64,000 nt of DNA from Pseudoselenomonas ruminis. Lineage in GTDB: Bacteria; Bacillota; Negativicutes; Selenomonadales; Selenomonadaceae. The stretch's first letter is position 1; each line of letters starts with the position of its first letter. Below the pieces are notes generated by a model, which saw only the letters and a program-made list of their open reading frames with translations, was not told the DNA's origin and did not search any database. Shown one piece after another: positions 43,460 through 53,185 of the stretch. Where the stretch lies: contig NZ_VTOY01000006.1 of the NCBI RefSeq assembly GCF_008271295.1, positions 1 to 64,000 of the forward strand. Reading direction: 5' to 3'. Position numbers and translations under genes: made by a program.

Positions 43460-43834
43460 AGAAATCACTCTGATATGCTCCCCCTATGAGAGACAGTAAA
43501 AAATAAAACTGTCATCATAGGGGGAGTTTTCTATGCCAAATCGACAGAAAATATCAGTAGAAGAAAAAGTAGAATTTCATGCCGATACGCCCAATGAGAA
43601 GTGGTTGACTGATGTCACAGAATTCAAGTGGTATGAGGGGCCTGTGGTACAAAACAGAGAACGACCCAAAGTATGTCCCGTGTAGCCCATTGCATTGACA
43701 ACGGACCTATGGAAGGATTCTGGGGCATCCTAAAGCGAGAGATGTACTACGGCAAACGATTTACCAGCAAACAGAATCTAATAGACTCGATTGAAAACTA
43801 CATTCAAACTGTAATTTCACAGCCCTTTTTTTAG
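43460..43834 (+). mobile_element. Internally deleted IS3-family insertion sequence
   Basis: A palindrome (43478-43526, CTCCCCCTATGA with TCATAGGGGGAG) leads into ATG 43533. The first frame (43533-43685) begins MPNRQKISVEEKV, an OrfA start, and then jumps to ADTPNEKWLTDVTEF, an OrfB rve-domain motif, so the joining region is deleted. A second frame (43673-43834) carries CIDNGPMEGFWGILKREMYYG, the catalytic Glu end of the IS3 integrase (canonical N-x-P-x-E-x-F). It then diverges after ENYI. The copy cannot be active. It directly follows the autotransporter gene. Confidence 0.85.
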
Positions 43835-43964
43835 TCATAAAAAAAAACTATCCCCTTATGAAAAATCAATATTGGAAAAAAAAATCAAGGCTACTATAAT
43901 TTATTCTGTAAAAATAACAATCAATTTCACTAAATTCCCCTAGAATAGAAAGGACGATTCCTTT

Positions 43965-45197
43965 ATGGATAATATTAACGAACAGGCTTTGGCCTTACAT
44001 AAAAAACATCAGGGAAAGCTCGAAGTAACGAGCAAAGTTGCCCTGAATCGTGCCGAGGATTTAACCTTGGCTTATTCTCCCGGCGTCGCTGCTCCCTGTC
44101 TTGAGATTCGCGATAACCCACAGAAAATCTACGATTATACCACGAAAGGCAATATGGTTGCCGTCGTGACCAACGGCACGGCGGTTTTGGGTCTCGGCAA
44201 TATCGGCGCTGGTGCCGGTCTCCCCGTCATGGAAGGCAAGGCCGTCCTATTCAAAGGCTTTGCCGGCGTTGATGCCGTCCCCATCTGCCTGGATACCCAG
44301 GACCCCATGGAAGTGATCAAAGCCGTCCAGCTCATTGCACCGACCTTTGGCGGCATCAACCTCGAGGACATCAAAGCCCCGCAGTGCTTTGACATCGAAA
44401 AAGAACTGCGCAAGACACTGGATATCCCGGTCTTCCACGACGATCAGCACGGCACGGCCATTGTCGTCGTTTCGGCACTCATCAATGCCTTCAAGCTCAT
44501 CGGCAAAACCTTTGCCGATGCCAAATTCGTCGTCAATGGTGCCGGTGCTGCCGGCCAGGCCATTACACGCCTTATTTACAGCGCTGGCGGCCGCAATATC
44601 ATCCTCTGTGATTCCCGCGGCGCCATCTACGCCGGCCGGCCGAACGGCATGAATCCCTATAAGGAGGACATTGCCAAAATCACCAACCCTCAGAACGAGG
44701 CGGGCCCGCTCGAGTCCGTCATCCGCAAGGCTGACGTATTCATCGGCGTCTCCGTCGCTGGCTGTGTCACACAGGACATGGTGCGCACCATGAACCCCAA
44801 TGCCATCGTCATGGGCATGGCAAACCCCGAACCGGAAATCCTGCCGAATCTTGCCAAAGAAGCCGGTGCCCGCATCGTCTGCACGGGCCGCAGCGATTAT
44901 CCGAATCAGGTCAACAACCTCCTGGCCTTCCCAGGCATCTTCCGCGGCGCCCTCGACGTGCGCGCCAGCGAAATCAACGAGACGATGAAAGTCGCTGCCG
45001 CCAAGGCCATTGCCGACCTCATCCAGCCGAATCAGCTTGATGAAGATCACGTCATCACGAGCCCGTTCAACCCGGAAGTAGCACCGGCCGTTGCCGCCGC
45101 CGTGGCCCATGCCGCCCGCCAAACCGGCGTCGCCCGCAACCGCGACATGACGCCAGCCATGGTTGCCGAGCACACGCGTCAGCTGCTGGCGAAATAA
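43965..45197 (+). CDS. NAD(P)-dependent malic enzyme
   Basis: The 410-aa protein decarboxylates L-malate to pyruvate. It is the short, single-domain bacterial type, without a phosphotransacetylase tail. Signatures are LAYSPGVAAPCLEI, FHDDQHGTAIVV (metal-binding Asp residues) and the Rossmann loop VVNGAGAAGQAI, plus MGMANPEPEI and GRSDYPNQVNNLLAFPGIFRGALD. ATG at 43965 is preceded by GAAAGGACGATTCC. A strong terminator follows, and the gene is alone on its strand. Cofactor preference cannot be read with confidence from the loop. Confidence 0.94.
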   Translation: MDNINEQALALHKKHQGKLEVTSKVALNRAEDLTLAYSPGVAAPCLEIRDNPQKIYDYTTKGNMVAVVTNGTAVLGLGNIGAGAGLPVMEGKAVLFKGFAGVDAVPICLDTQDPMEVIKAVQLIAPTFGGINLEDIKAPQCFDIEKELRKTLDIPVFHDDQHGTAIVVVSALINAFKLIGKTFADAKFVVNGAGAAGQAITRLIYSAGGRNIILCDSRGAIYAGRPNGMNPYKEDIAKITNPQNEAGPLESVIRKADVFIGVSVAGCVTQDMVRTMNPNAIVMGMANPEPEILPNLAKEAGARIVCTGRSDYPNQVNNLLAFPGIFRGALDVRASEINETMKVAAAKAIADLIQPNQLDEDHVITSPFNPEVAPAVAAAVAHAARQTGVARNRDMTPAMVAEHTRQLLAK

Positions 45198-45203
45198 CCT
45201 CAT

Positions 45204-45252
45204 AAAACGGCGTATGCCGGAAGCCAATGCTTCCAGCATACGCCGTTTTTGT
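45204..45252 (+). terminator. Terminator of the malic enzyme gene
   Basis: AAAACGGCGTATGC-C-GGAAGC and GCTTCC-A-GCATACGCCGTTTT form a long stem with loop CAAT and a T tail. Confidence 0.92.
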
Positions 45253-45264
45253 ATTCTCTCGCGA

Positions 45265-47244
45265 TTAAATCTTGAACTTGCCCACGGCTTCCTGCATCTT
45301 GCCGGCCAACGTGGAAAGCGCCTGCGAAGCAGCTGCAATCTCTTCATTCGAGGCCGATTGTTCCTCCGTCGCCGAGGAAATCGTCTGCGTATTATTCGCC
45401 GTCTTGTTGCTGACACTATCAATAGCATCAACAGCCGTGACAATCTGCTCTGCTCCTGCCGAAACCTTGCTGACCGCATCATTGATTTGTGCCATCTGCT
45501 GGTTGATGTCATCGACCTTCGTCATGATATCCTCGAACTGCTCGCCGACATCGCGAATGGCTTTCGTGCCCTGCGTCACTTCATTCGTGCCATTCTGCAT
45601 CGACTCGACAGCCTGAGCCGTATCACTTTGAATCGACGAAATGCGCGCTTTTATCTGTTCAGCTGACTCCTGCGACTCAGCCGCCAGCTTCCTTACCTCT
45701 TCGGCAACGACCGCAAAGCCACGGCCCTGCTCGCCAGCCCGGGCTGCCTCAATCGCTGCATTGAGCGACAACAGGTTCGTCTGCTAGGCAATCGAGGAAA
45801 TAGCCTCGACAATCTGGCCAATCTGCTGCGAATTTTCGCCCAAGGCCTTAACGACAGCGGCCGACTCCATAACACTTTTCTCAATGGAACCCATCTTGCG
45901 GATAGCCTCTTCCATCAGCCCCGCGCCGCGTTTGGCTGCCTCAGCCGTATGCGTCGATGCGACCGTAACCTGTACGGCCTTTTCCGACATCAAATCGATA
46001 TCGTGATAAACCCCATCGACACTCTGTTTTGCCTTTTCAACTTCGTCGAGCTGCTGGGCTACCTGAGCGCTGACATCACCGACATTTTCCGCTACATGCA
46101 CCGCCGTATCCGCAGACTGCTGCGCATTGGCTGTCAGCTCCTCCGAAGAGGCCGCTACCTGTTCTGCCGTCGTCGCCATCTGCGAAATCAAATCGTGCAG
46201 ATTCTTCTTCATCGTATTGAACGCACCAGTAAGCGAGCCAATCTCGTCGCTCGTTTCCACCGGCAGTTCCTTGATGCCGAGATTTCCTTTGGCCATCTCG
46301 GCCGCATGGGCTTCCAGCGCCACCAGCGGACGCGTAATACGGCCAGCAAACTGGAAACATACGCCCAGTACCAGAATAAGTCCAACCACTGTCAGAATCC
46401 CATATACGGTCTTGAGCGTCGTAACCGAAGCGAATACATAGTCATAAGGAACACTCATGGCCAACAGCCAGCCTGTACTCTCAACTTTTGTGTAACCACA
46501 AATCATCTTGCCATCGGTATTGCTATCATAAAAGAAATAGCCACTGCCATTTTTGATCATTTCTTCAAAATGCGTACCAATACCAGGCAGCTCCTGGAGT
46601 TTCGAACCGATATCGCCTGGTCCGCCATTACCCAGGATTATACCTTTTTCATCCGTTACGATAGCCATACCAGCCTCATCGTGATATTTCAACTTCTTGA
46701 CCGTATCATCCACCACGGCCAAATCAATATCCGTACAAAGCGAACCGTAGAACTGTCCATCCTTTTTGAAAGGAGCTACGGCCGAAACCACCAGCTTACC
46801 GGTGTTTTTATCGATATACGGTTCGGTAAATACCATCTTACCAGCCTTTTTGGCATCGTTATACCAATCACGCGTACGCGGATCGAGTTTCCCCGTGCTC
46901 TTGTTCTGGGTGCGGTAGGAAGCAAAATAGCCATCTTCCATACCTATGTTCAAATCCAGGATTTCATTGTCTGAAGCCCCCAAAGCCAGCGAAGCAATGC
47001 TCTGCAGCCTTTCCTCATCGCCATTGAACTCCGTCATCAAATCCGCTGCATACTGCGCCGAACTTCCCTTTTGCAACAACCAGCCATTCATCTTATGGGA
47101 AGCCTGTCCCACGGTGGCAGAAAGTTCCTGCTCCACAGCCTGTTCGAGATTCTTATCGGCGGTATAAAACCCAATAACCGATATTACGGCCAGCAAGACA
47201 CCGATAACACAAGCCAATACGTAAAATTTTTGTCTTATCCCCAT
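45265..47244 (-). pseudogene. Methyl-accepting chemotaxis protein, interrupted by an amber codon
   Basis: The gene encodes a 659-codon chemoreceptor: N-terminal anchor (about 8-30), a periplasmic dCache-type sensor (about 35-275), a second membrane span, HAMP (about 300-350) and a cytoplasmic signalling domain. An in-frame TAG at 45784-45786 (codon 487) splits it exactly in the conserved hairpin, between EAISSIA and [18 protein letters not shown]; the usual residue there is Asp or Glu. Downstream of the stop the frame stays open to the natural end at 45265 ([15 protein letters not shown]). A truncated product would lack the CheA/CheW-binding tip. It could be a recent nonsense mutation, readthrough or a sequencing error. 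RBS GAGAGGGGGG precedes the ATG. Confidence 0.85.
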
Positions 47245-47370
47245 ACTTACCCCCCTCTCTTCCTTATCTTATGTCCACAACGGACAAAAATTTCCCTATG
47301 GCCAATACTTCGACACCCTGCAAAAAAGTCCTTGTTACTGTAGAAAAATTCGCAATATTGTTTACAACAA

Positions 47371-47402
47371 AAAGAGCAGGCTTCTAAAAAGCCTGCTCTT
47401 TT
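47371..47402 (-). terminator. Terminator of gyrA
   Basis: AAAGAGCAGGCTT (47371-47383) pairs with AAGCCTGCTCTTT (47389-47401); the minus strand continues TTGTTG. Confidence 0.88.
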
Positions 47403-47424
47403 ATGCGCAACAATCTATTTCTTG

Positions 47425-49854
47425 TCAATCGTTTTTCTGATCCATCGTAGCCATCGAAGCGACCTTATCATTCTCAGCCGTGCTCATGAGCTTAACGCCC
47501 TGCGTGTTGCGGCTGATAACGGAGATATCTTCGACATTGGTGCGGATGACAATACCATCCGTCGTAATCAGCATGAGCTCCTGGTCCGGACGAACGACTT
47601 TGATGCCGATGACATAGCCCGTCTTATCCGTAACCTTCATATTGATAAGGCCCTTGCCGCCGCGCGTCTGGCTGCGATATTCCTCCGTCGGCGTGCGTTT
47701 GCCGTAGCCGCCCTCGGTTACCGTCAGTACCTCGGCATTGTGCGTGAGGATATCCATGCCGACGACCTCGTCGCCCATGCCAAGGCTGATTCCCTTGACA
47801 CCGCGAGCCGTGCGGCCCATAGCGCGGACATCGTCCTCGGAGAAGGCAATTGCCTTACCGCTCTTCGTACCGAGCATCAGATAGCTTTCGCCGTCAGTGA
47901 ACTTAACGCCAATCAGGTCATCATCGTCATCAAGGTTGATGGCAATCAGGCCAACCTTGCGCATGTTGCTGAACTCGGACAGGCTGGTCTTCTTGACGAT
48001 ACCCTTGCGGGTTGCCATGAAGAGATAGCGATCCGGATCGAAGCCCTTGACCTGGATGACAGCCGTAATCTTCTCGCCCTGTTCAAGCTGCAGCAGGTTG
48101 ATAATCGCCGTGCCCTTGGCCTGACGGCTTGCTTCGGCGATCTCGTAGGCCTTCAGATGGTATACACGGCCGCGGGTCGTGAAGAACAGGATGGTATGGT
48201 GGGTCGTCGTGATGAGCATATTCTCGACGAAGTCCTCTTCCTTCGTTCCCATTCCCTTGATGCCCTTGCCACCGCGGTTCTGGCGGCGATAGGTATCGAG
48301 CGGCATGCGCTTGATGTAGTTGTTGTGCGTGAGCGTGATGACGACGTCTTCTTCCGCGATGAGGTCTTCGACATCAATCTCCGACGTATCAATCGTGAGT
48401 TTCGTGCGGCGCTCATCGCCGTATTTCTCTTTAACCGCCTTGAGCTCATCTTTGATGATGGCCAGGATGCGCATTTCATCAGCCAGAATTGCTTTATACT
48501 CCTCGATAGCCTTCAAGACTTCCTGATATTCTTCCTGAATCTTGTCGCGTTCGAGACCGGTCAGGCGCTGCAAACGCAAGTCGAGGATTGCCTGAGCCTG
48601 TTTTTCGCTGAGTTTAAAGCCCGACATGAGTGCTTCGCGGGCGATATCGGCCGTGCGGCTCTCGCGGATGGTCGTGATGACTGCATCGAGGTGATCGAGG
48701 GCAATCGTCAAACCTTCGAGGATATGCGCGCGAGCCTCAGCCTTAGCCAGCTCGTATCTCGTCCGGCGGGTGATGACATCTTCCTGATGTTTGATGTAAT
48801 AATGCAGAACCTGCTTGAGGTTGAGTACCTGCGGCTTGCCATCGACGAGCGCCAGCATGATGACGCCGAAGCTGTCCTGCAGCTGCGTGTGCTTGTAGAG
48901 CTGGTTCAGGATGACATTCGGATTCGAATCCTTGCGCAGGTCGACGACAACGCGCATACCATTGCGGTCAGACTCATCCCGCAGGTCCGTGATGCCCTCA
49001 ATCTGCTTATCGCGGACGAGCTGAGCGATCTTCTCGACCAAACGTGCCTTGTTGACCTGATACGGCAACTCCGTGACGATAATGCGCGGCTTGCCATTCG
49101 ACATCGTCTCAATATGAGCATTGGCGCGCATCTTGATGATGCCGCGGCCCGTCGTATACGCCTGCCGGATTCCCTCGGAACCGAGGATAAGACCGGCCGT
49201 CGGGAAATCCGGTCCCTTGATGACCGTCATTAGTTCCTCAACCGTAGCATCCGGATTGTCAATGAGCATCAGCGTGCCATCGATGACCTCGCTCATGTTA
49301 TGCGGCGGAATATTCGTCGCCATACCGACGGCGATACCCGAAGTACCATTTACGAGCAGCTGCGGGAACTTCGCCGGCAGAACCGACGGCTCCTTCATCG
49401 ACTCATCGTAGTTCGGTACGAATTCCACCGTATCCTTGTCGATATCCTGCAGCATGAGCTCCGAAATCTTCGACATACGGACCTCGGTGTAACGCATAGC
49501 AGCTGCCGGGTCGCCATCGACCGAACCGAAGTTGCCGTGGCCGTCAGCCAGCATGTAGCGCATCGAGAAATCCTGCGCCATGCGCACGATAGCGTCATAA
49601 ACGGAGGAATCACCATGCGGATGATATTTACCGAGAACTTCGCCGACGATACGCGCCGATTTCTTATACGGCTTATTGGACCCCATACCGGCTTCCTGCA
49701 TCGCATAAAGGATGCGGCGGTGTACCGGCTTCAGGCCGTCACGGACATCTGGAAGCGCACGGGCAACGATAACGCTCATCGCATAGTCGATGTAGCAGTT
49801 CTTCATTTCGTGTTCCAGATTGACCGGGACTATCTTTCCATGACCAAAATCCAC
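47425..49854 (-). CDS. gyrA: DNA gyrase subunit A
   Basis: This 809-aa subunit breaks and rejoins DNA for negative supercoiling. The catalytic tyrosine is Y122 in [10 protein letters not shown]. The quinolone-resistance region reads [14 protein letters not shown] with S83 and D87, the sensitive-type residues. The C-terminal beta-pinwheel has the GyrA box QNRGGKG (a Q-R-R-G-G-K-G variant) and repeated [16 protein letters not shown] blades. The start is GTG at 49854 with GAGGTGA just upstream; no ATG fits better. gyrB is not adjacent in this window. Confidence 0.96.
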   Translation of the reverse strand: MDFGHGKIVPVNLEHEMKNCYIDYAMSVIVARALPDVRDGLKPVHRRILYAMQEAGMGSNKPYKKSARIVGEVLGKYHPHGDSSVYDAIVRMAQDFSMRYMLADGHGNFGSVDGDPAAAMRYTEVRMSKISELMLQDIDKDTVEFVPNYDESMKEPSVLPAKFPQLLVNGTSGIAVGMATNIPPHNMSEVIDGTLMLIDNPDATVEELMTVIKGPDFPTAGLILGSEGIRQAYTTGRGIIKMRANAHIETMSNGKPRIIVTELPYQVNKARLVEKIAQLVRDKQIEGITDLRDESDRNGMRVVVDLRKDSNPNVILNQLYKHTQLQDSFGVIMLALVDGKPQVLNLKQVLHYYIKHQEDVITRRTRYELAKAEARAHILEGLTIALDHLDAVITTIRESRTADIAREALMSGFKLSEKQAQAILDLRLQRLTGLERDKIQEEYQEVLKAIEEYKAILADEMRILAIIKDELKAVKEKYGDERRTKLTIDTSEIDVEDLIAEEDVVITLTHNNYIKRMPLDTYRRQNRGGKGIKGMGTKEEDFVENMLITTTHHTILFFTTRGRVYHLKAYEIAEASRQAKGTAIINLLQLEQGEKITAVIQVKGFDPDRYLFMATRKGIVKKTSLSEFSNMRKVGLIAINLDDDDDLIGVKFTDGESYLMLGTKSGKAIAFSEDDVRAMGRTARGVKGISLGMGDEVVGMDILTHNAEVLTVTEGGYGKRTPTEEYRSQTRGGKGLINMKVTDKTGYVIGIKVVRPDQELMLITTDGIVIRTNVEDISVISRNTQGVKLMSTAENDKVASMATMDQKND

Positions 49855-49892
49855 AATCTCACCTCAAAACAAATATTACTTCCTTACAAAAA

Positions 49893-49921
49893 CAAAGCCC
49901 AGCCGTATGAGCAGCCGGGCC
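49893..49921 (-). terminator. Terminator of ppx
   Basis: GCCCAGCC (49898-49905) pairs with GCCGGGC (49914-49920) with one mismatch; the minus strand continues TTTGTTTTTG. Confidence 0.7.
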
Positions 49922-49981
49922 CTTGAATTCTCAATTCATACTGTTATATTTTACCATATAATCGCCGAAAAAGCCAATGAA

Positions 49982-50890
49982 TCAACGGCCAATAATCTGA
50001 TCGTAAATATATCCTTCCCGGACCCCCGAATCGCTGTAGGTAATCACCTTCGCCTTAAACCTGCGCGCCAGCACGTCGGCAATGACCAGACCGGGGATAA
50101 TCGTATGCATGCGGTCTGGCACCGCCCGCATCAGCGCAATCGTCATTTCCTGCGTCATCTCATGGTCGCTGACGAAATTGCCGATAATCGTCCGCAGGCG
50201 CTTCGTCTCGAGACGGTTGTTGGCGGCCGGCTGGTTGAACAGGATATTGTAGAGCGCCGACGCGCCTTTAAGCGTTCCGCCAATACCGGCAATCCCATCG
50301 ACCTGGACACCGGCAAACGCTTCAGCGCCATTTAACACCTCTTCGGCCGCCGCCTGCATCTGCATACATTCCGTGAGTGTCGGCAGCAGGCCATGGACAT
50401 ACTGGGTGCGAAAAGCCAGTGAGCCGATTGGCAGACTGGTCTTATACTCAATCTTGCGGCTGCGGTAGGTGACAATCTCCGTGCTGCCGCCGCCAATATC
50501 AATCAGCAAGCCATCATCCGACGACAGCGTCCGCGTAGCCCCGATGAAATCAAACGTCGCTTCCTCATCCCCGGTAATCACCCGGATGGTAAGCCCGGTG
50601 CGCGCTTCAATCTGGCCGACGGCCTCGCGGCTGTTCTTGGCATTGCGAAGCGCCGCCGTCGTAAACGCCGAAACATTCGTTATCCGGAAGAGTTCCAAAA
50701 ACGACTTGAACTCCTCTAAAATCTCCACCGCCTTATCGATACCCTGCTGCTGCATCAGGCCATCTTTCAAATAACCTGCGAGCCCTACCGTATGCTTTTT
50801 CTTGAGCAGCATCTCAATATGACTGCCTTCAATCAGATAAATTGCCATTCGTACCGTATTCGAGCCAATATCTATGATTCCATGAAGCAT
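49982..50890 (-). CDS. Exopolyphosphatase / pppGpp phosphohydrolase
   Basis: The 302-aa protein is a short Ppx/GppA of the ASKHA fold. It hydrolyses polyphosphate or pppGpp in the cytoplasm. Motifs are GIIDIGSNTVRMAIY at the N-terminus, FTTAALRNAKNS, the phosphate loop LLIDIGGGSTEIV and the PGLVIADVLARRF C-terminal region. It lacks the C-terminal HD-like domain of long Ppx proteins. Which of the two activities predominates cannot be told by eye. It has its own terminator and lies upstream of gyrA on the same strand. Confidence 0.9.
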   Translation of the reverse strand: MLHGIIDIGSNTVRMAIYLIEGSHIEMLLKKKHTVGLAGYLKDGLMQQQGIDKAVEILEEFKSFLELFRITNVSAFTTAALRNAKNSREAVGQIEARTGLTIRVITGDEEATFDFIGATRTLSSDDGLLIDIGGGSTEIVTYRSRKIEYKTSLPIGSLAFRTQYVHGLLPTLTECMQMQAAAEEVLNGAEAFAGVQVDGIAGIGGTLKGASALYNILFNQPAANNRLETKRLRTIIGNFVSDHEMTQEMTIALMRAVPDRMHTIIPGLVIADVLARRFKAKVITYSDSGVREGYIYDQIIGR

Positions 50891-51030
50891 TTTGTCCGTC
50901 TCCTATCATCTTGGTTCTTATTCTCAGCGGCTTATAAATTTTCTTAATTGTAGTTATTCGTCATACAAAACCATATCCCTTTACAACTTAACACAAAATT
51001 TTCCGCGTAAAATTTTGCAATCTCCCCCTA

Positions 51031-51155
51031 TTGAAATCCCTTCGCAAATGTTGTATTATATTCATGGGAGAACACCTACATATTGTATATGTGGGTGTAG
51101 GCAGAAGGTATAGAGGCGGCAAAAGCGGGAACGTTCGGTTGTTCCCGCTTTTGTA
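51031..51155 (+). ncRNA. Candidate small RNA or leader with own promoter and terminator
   Basis: TTGAAA (51031-51036), a 17-base spacer and TATTAT (51054-51059) would start an RNA near 51066. It holds an 11-bp hairpin (51072-51082 with 51088-51098, one G-U pair) and ends in a terminator: AAAAGCGGGAAC (51121-51132) with GTTCCCGCTTTT (51141-51152). The product would be about 90 nt. No open frame of note lies inside. The guanylate-kinase-like gene begins 80 bases later with its own weak -10 (TAAAAT), so this could be a free sRNA or an attenuator leader. Confidence 0.55.
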
Positions 51156-51232
51156 TTGCACAAACCTATGCTAAAATAGAGACGAAATTTATTTGCCAGG
51201 AAATTTTAAGTAACAGTAAGGATGCAGATATT

Positions 51233-51823
51233 ATGACGAATAGAATTTATGCACTAGTTGGCCCTCACGCCGCCGGCAAGGCTACCATGGCTTCCAAACT
51301 AACGGCTATGGGAATTCATTTCATCCCCACTTATACCACTTACGTTTTCCCCGACCGCGGCCGGTCCCAGCAAAAAAGCGCTCACCTCTACCGCAGTGTG
51401 AGCCGCGAACAATTCAATCAGCTGGATTTGGTGGTGCAGTTCACCCACAAGGGTGACTCCTACGGCATTCGCAAGAACGATATTCTCGATTCGCTCAAAG
51501 ACCACCAAATCAGCATCATGATTCTTGAAGTCAACGGTATCAAGCAGCTCAGCAAGCTCATCAAGAAAAAACTCGCTACCGTCTACCTCATGGTCGACTA
51601 CCTGACCCTGGTAGACCGCATGCTGCACGACGGCTACACGAATGACGAAATAAAATACCATCTCCAGTATGCCGAAAACAACAAGGAATTCGACAGCTGG
51701 AAAATCACCGACCACGTCATCAAGAACACCGGCGACCTCAACCAGACACTAGCCCAGCTTCTGTCCATCATGGGGCTCACCACCGTCATTCCGCAAAAAG
51801 ACTTCGAAGCCATGATAAAATAA
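51233..51823 (+). CDS. Guanylate-kinase-like P-loop protein
   Basis: The 196-aa protein has a P-loop GPHAAGKATM in place of the usual GPSGAGKGT. It keeps the GMP-binding-like FIPTYTTY, YRSVSREQFNQL and GDSYGIRKNDI segments and a VYLMVDYLTLVDRML lid region. It is therefore related to guanylate kinase, but several nucleotide-site residues differ, so a role in GMP phosphorylation is doubtful; a distinct nucleotide or signalling function is possible. AAGGATG precedes the ATG. It follows the candidate small RNA and ends in a strong terminator. Confidence 0.75.
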   Translation: MTNRIYALVGPHAAGKATMASKLTAMGIHFIPTYTTYVFPDRGRSQQKSAHLYRSVSREQFNQLDLVVQFTHKGDSYGIRKNDILDSLKDHQISIMILEVNGIKQLSKLIKKKLATVYLMVDYLTLVDRMLHDGYTNDEIKYHLQYAENNKEFDSWKITDHVIKNTGDLNQTLAQLLSIMGLTTVIPQKDFEAMIK

Positions 51824-51840
51824 TCAATCAAACGGATTTA

Positions 51841-51867
51841 ACGCCAGACATCGTCTGGCGTTTTTTT
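51841..51867 (+). terminator. Terminator of the guanylate-kinase-like gene
   Basis: CGCCAGA and TCTGGCG pair around CATCG and are followed by seven T. Confidence 0.92.
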
Positions 51868-51961
51868 GCAAGAAAAACGCCCTTTTTCTCTTCAAAAAAA
51901 CGGAGAAAAAGGGTAAAATATTATACAGAAATAAAAAAAAATAACAGGAAGAGGTTGGATT

Positions 51962-53185
51962 ATGATAGCAAAAAATCGACAGCAAAAAGGCGCCATTTTA
52001 GCATTGACCGCTTTGATATTTCCCCTGCTGATTGCCTTCACTGGAATCGCCATTGATTTTGGCAACGTCTACCTTCACAAATCCATCCTGCAAAACTCGG
52101 CTGATGCCGCCGCATTAGGCGGAGCAAAAATGAGGAATAAAGGAAAATTCGACAAAGATACCGCTGATAAAAAAGCAAAAGCCTTAATCAATGACAATCA
52201 AAAATACGTTTTAAGCGAAGACCCATATCTTGCCGTAAAGAAAAGCAAAAGCAATCCGCAAAAGACTCAGTACTATGTCGTAAAACTCACCGAAAAAGTG
52301 CCGATGATATTCCTGCGTTATTTCAATTTTGAATTCATGGAAATATCCGCCCATGCCAATGCCAAAATCTACACCGAAAGCACCTCGCCAACCTTTCCGC
52401 TGTTTAACAATCTGGTAACCTTTGAAAACTCGTTTTATGTCGTCAATTCCAACCAAAAGAAATTCAACGGCGACATCATCCACACCAACCGTAACGCCTC
52501 GGTATATGTGCAGGGCGATATTGTAAACGGAACAGAAATGTCTCAGCTTCATTCCTCCGAGGGGAAGACCTGGAATCCAAGCGGTGATGACTATTATAAC
52601 GGCAGCCTGGCTATATCGATCGATGATTCGAAAAATAAAGCCCTGAAGGATTATATCGAGTCACTGAAAAATTCCAGCTCCACGAAAAAGATATCCATGC
52701 AGAACGACATCCACTCGCAAACCCTGCATTCTTCTGACCTTTCCAAATCCAAAGTAATCTTTGTCGACGGCAGTGGCGATGGCGATAAAATCGTCAGCCG
52801 CATTGAGCTCGATGGGCCAATTGATTCGGACCCCAACGCTACGCATATTCTCATCGTCACCAAGGGAACCGGCAATCTAATCGTCAAAAAAGATATCAAT
52901 TGCAAACTGCTCTATATCAATCTAAGCTATGACAATTTCGCCATCGAAACCGACAGCAATTCGGATGTCACTTTGCATGCGACAATCTACGCCCCCAATG
53001 CCGGCGAATTGAACTGGAACCCTAGCGGAATCAATTTCTACGGTTCCCTGGCTTCTAAAAATGTCAAAATACAGTCTTCGAGCCGCACATTTACCCACGA
53101 ATCCCCCGACATTTCCGGTGGCGATGGCGGCACTGCTTCTGCCGATGTTTCGCTCGCCGATGACAGTGATGTTGATTGGAGTTAA
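51962..53185 (+). CDS. tadG: TadG-like pilus assembly protein
   Basis: The 407-aa protein starts with the TadE/G-type transmembrane N-terminus GAILALTALIFPLLIAFTGIAIDFGNVYLHKSILQNSADAAALGGA, anchored in the inner membrane with a large periplasmic part. The C-terminal portion is Ser, Asp and Lys rich and beta-like (about 150-380) and ends in an acidic tail. TadG is a minor pseudopilin-like factor of the Flp pilus. Here it is transcribed toward the rest of the tad locus, and its 3' end overlaps the convergent DUF192 gene by four bases. GGAAGAGG precedes the ATG. Confidence 0.85.
   Translation: MIAKNRQQKGAILALTALIFPLLIAFTGIAIDFGNVYLHKSILQNSADAAALGGAKMRNKGKFDKDTADKKAKALINDNQKYVLSEDPYLAVKKSKSNPQKTQYYVVKLTEKVPMIFLRYFNFEFMEISAHANAKIYTESTSPTFPLFNNLVTFENSFYVVNSNQKKFNGDIIHTNRNASVYVQGDIVNGTEMSQLHSSEGKTWNPSGDDYYNGSLAISIDDSKNKALKDYIESLKNSSSTKKISMQNDIHSQTLHSSDLSKSKVIFVDGSGDGDKIVSRIELDGPIDSDPNATHILIVTKGTGNLIVKKDINCKLLYINLSYDNFAIETDSNSDVTLHATIYAPNAGELNWNPSGINFYGSLASKNVKIQSSSRTFTHESPDISGGDGGTASADVSLADDSDVDWS

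Noticed and set aside
45784-45786. TAG as a pyrrolysine codon
   Set aside because: No pyl genes are visible, the codon is at a normally acidic position, and other genes here end in TAG. A nonsense mutation is simpler.
47422-49233. A 603-aa open frame antisense to gyrA
   Set aside because: It lies wholly inside gyrA on the opposite strand, has no ribosome-binding site and a composition dictated by gyrA codons.
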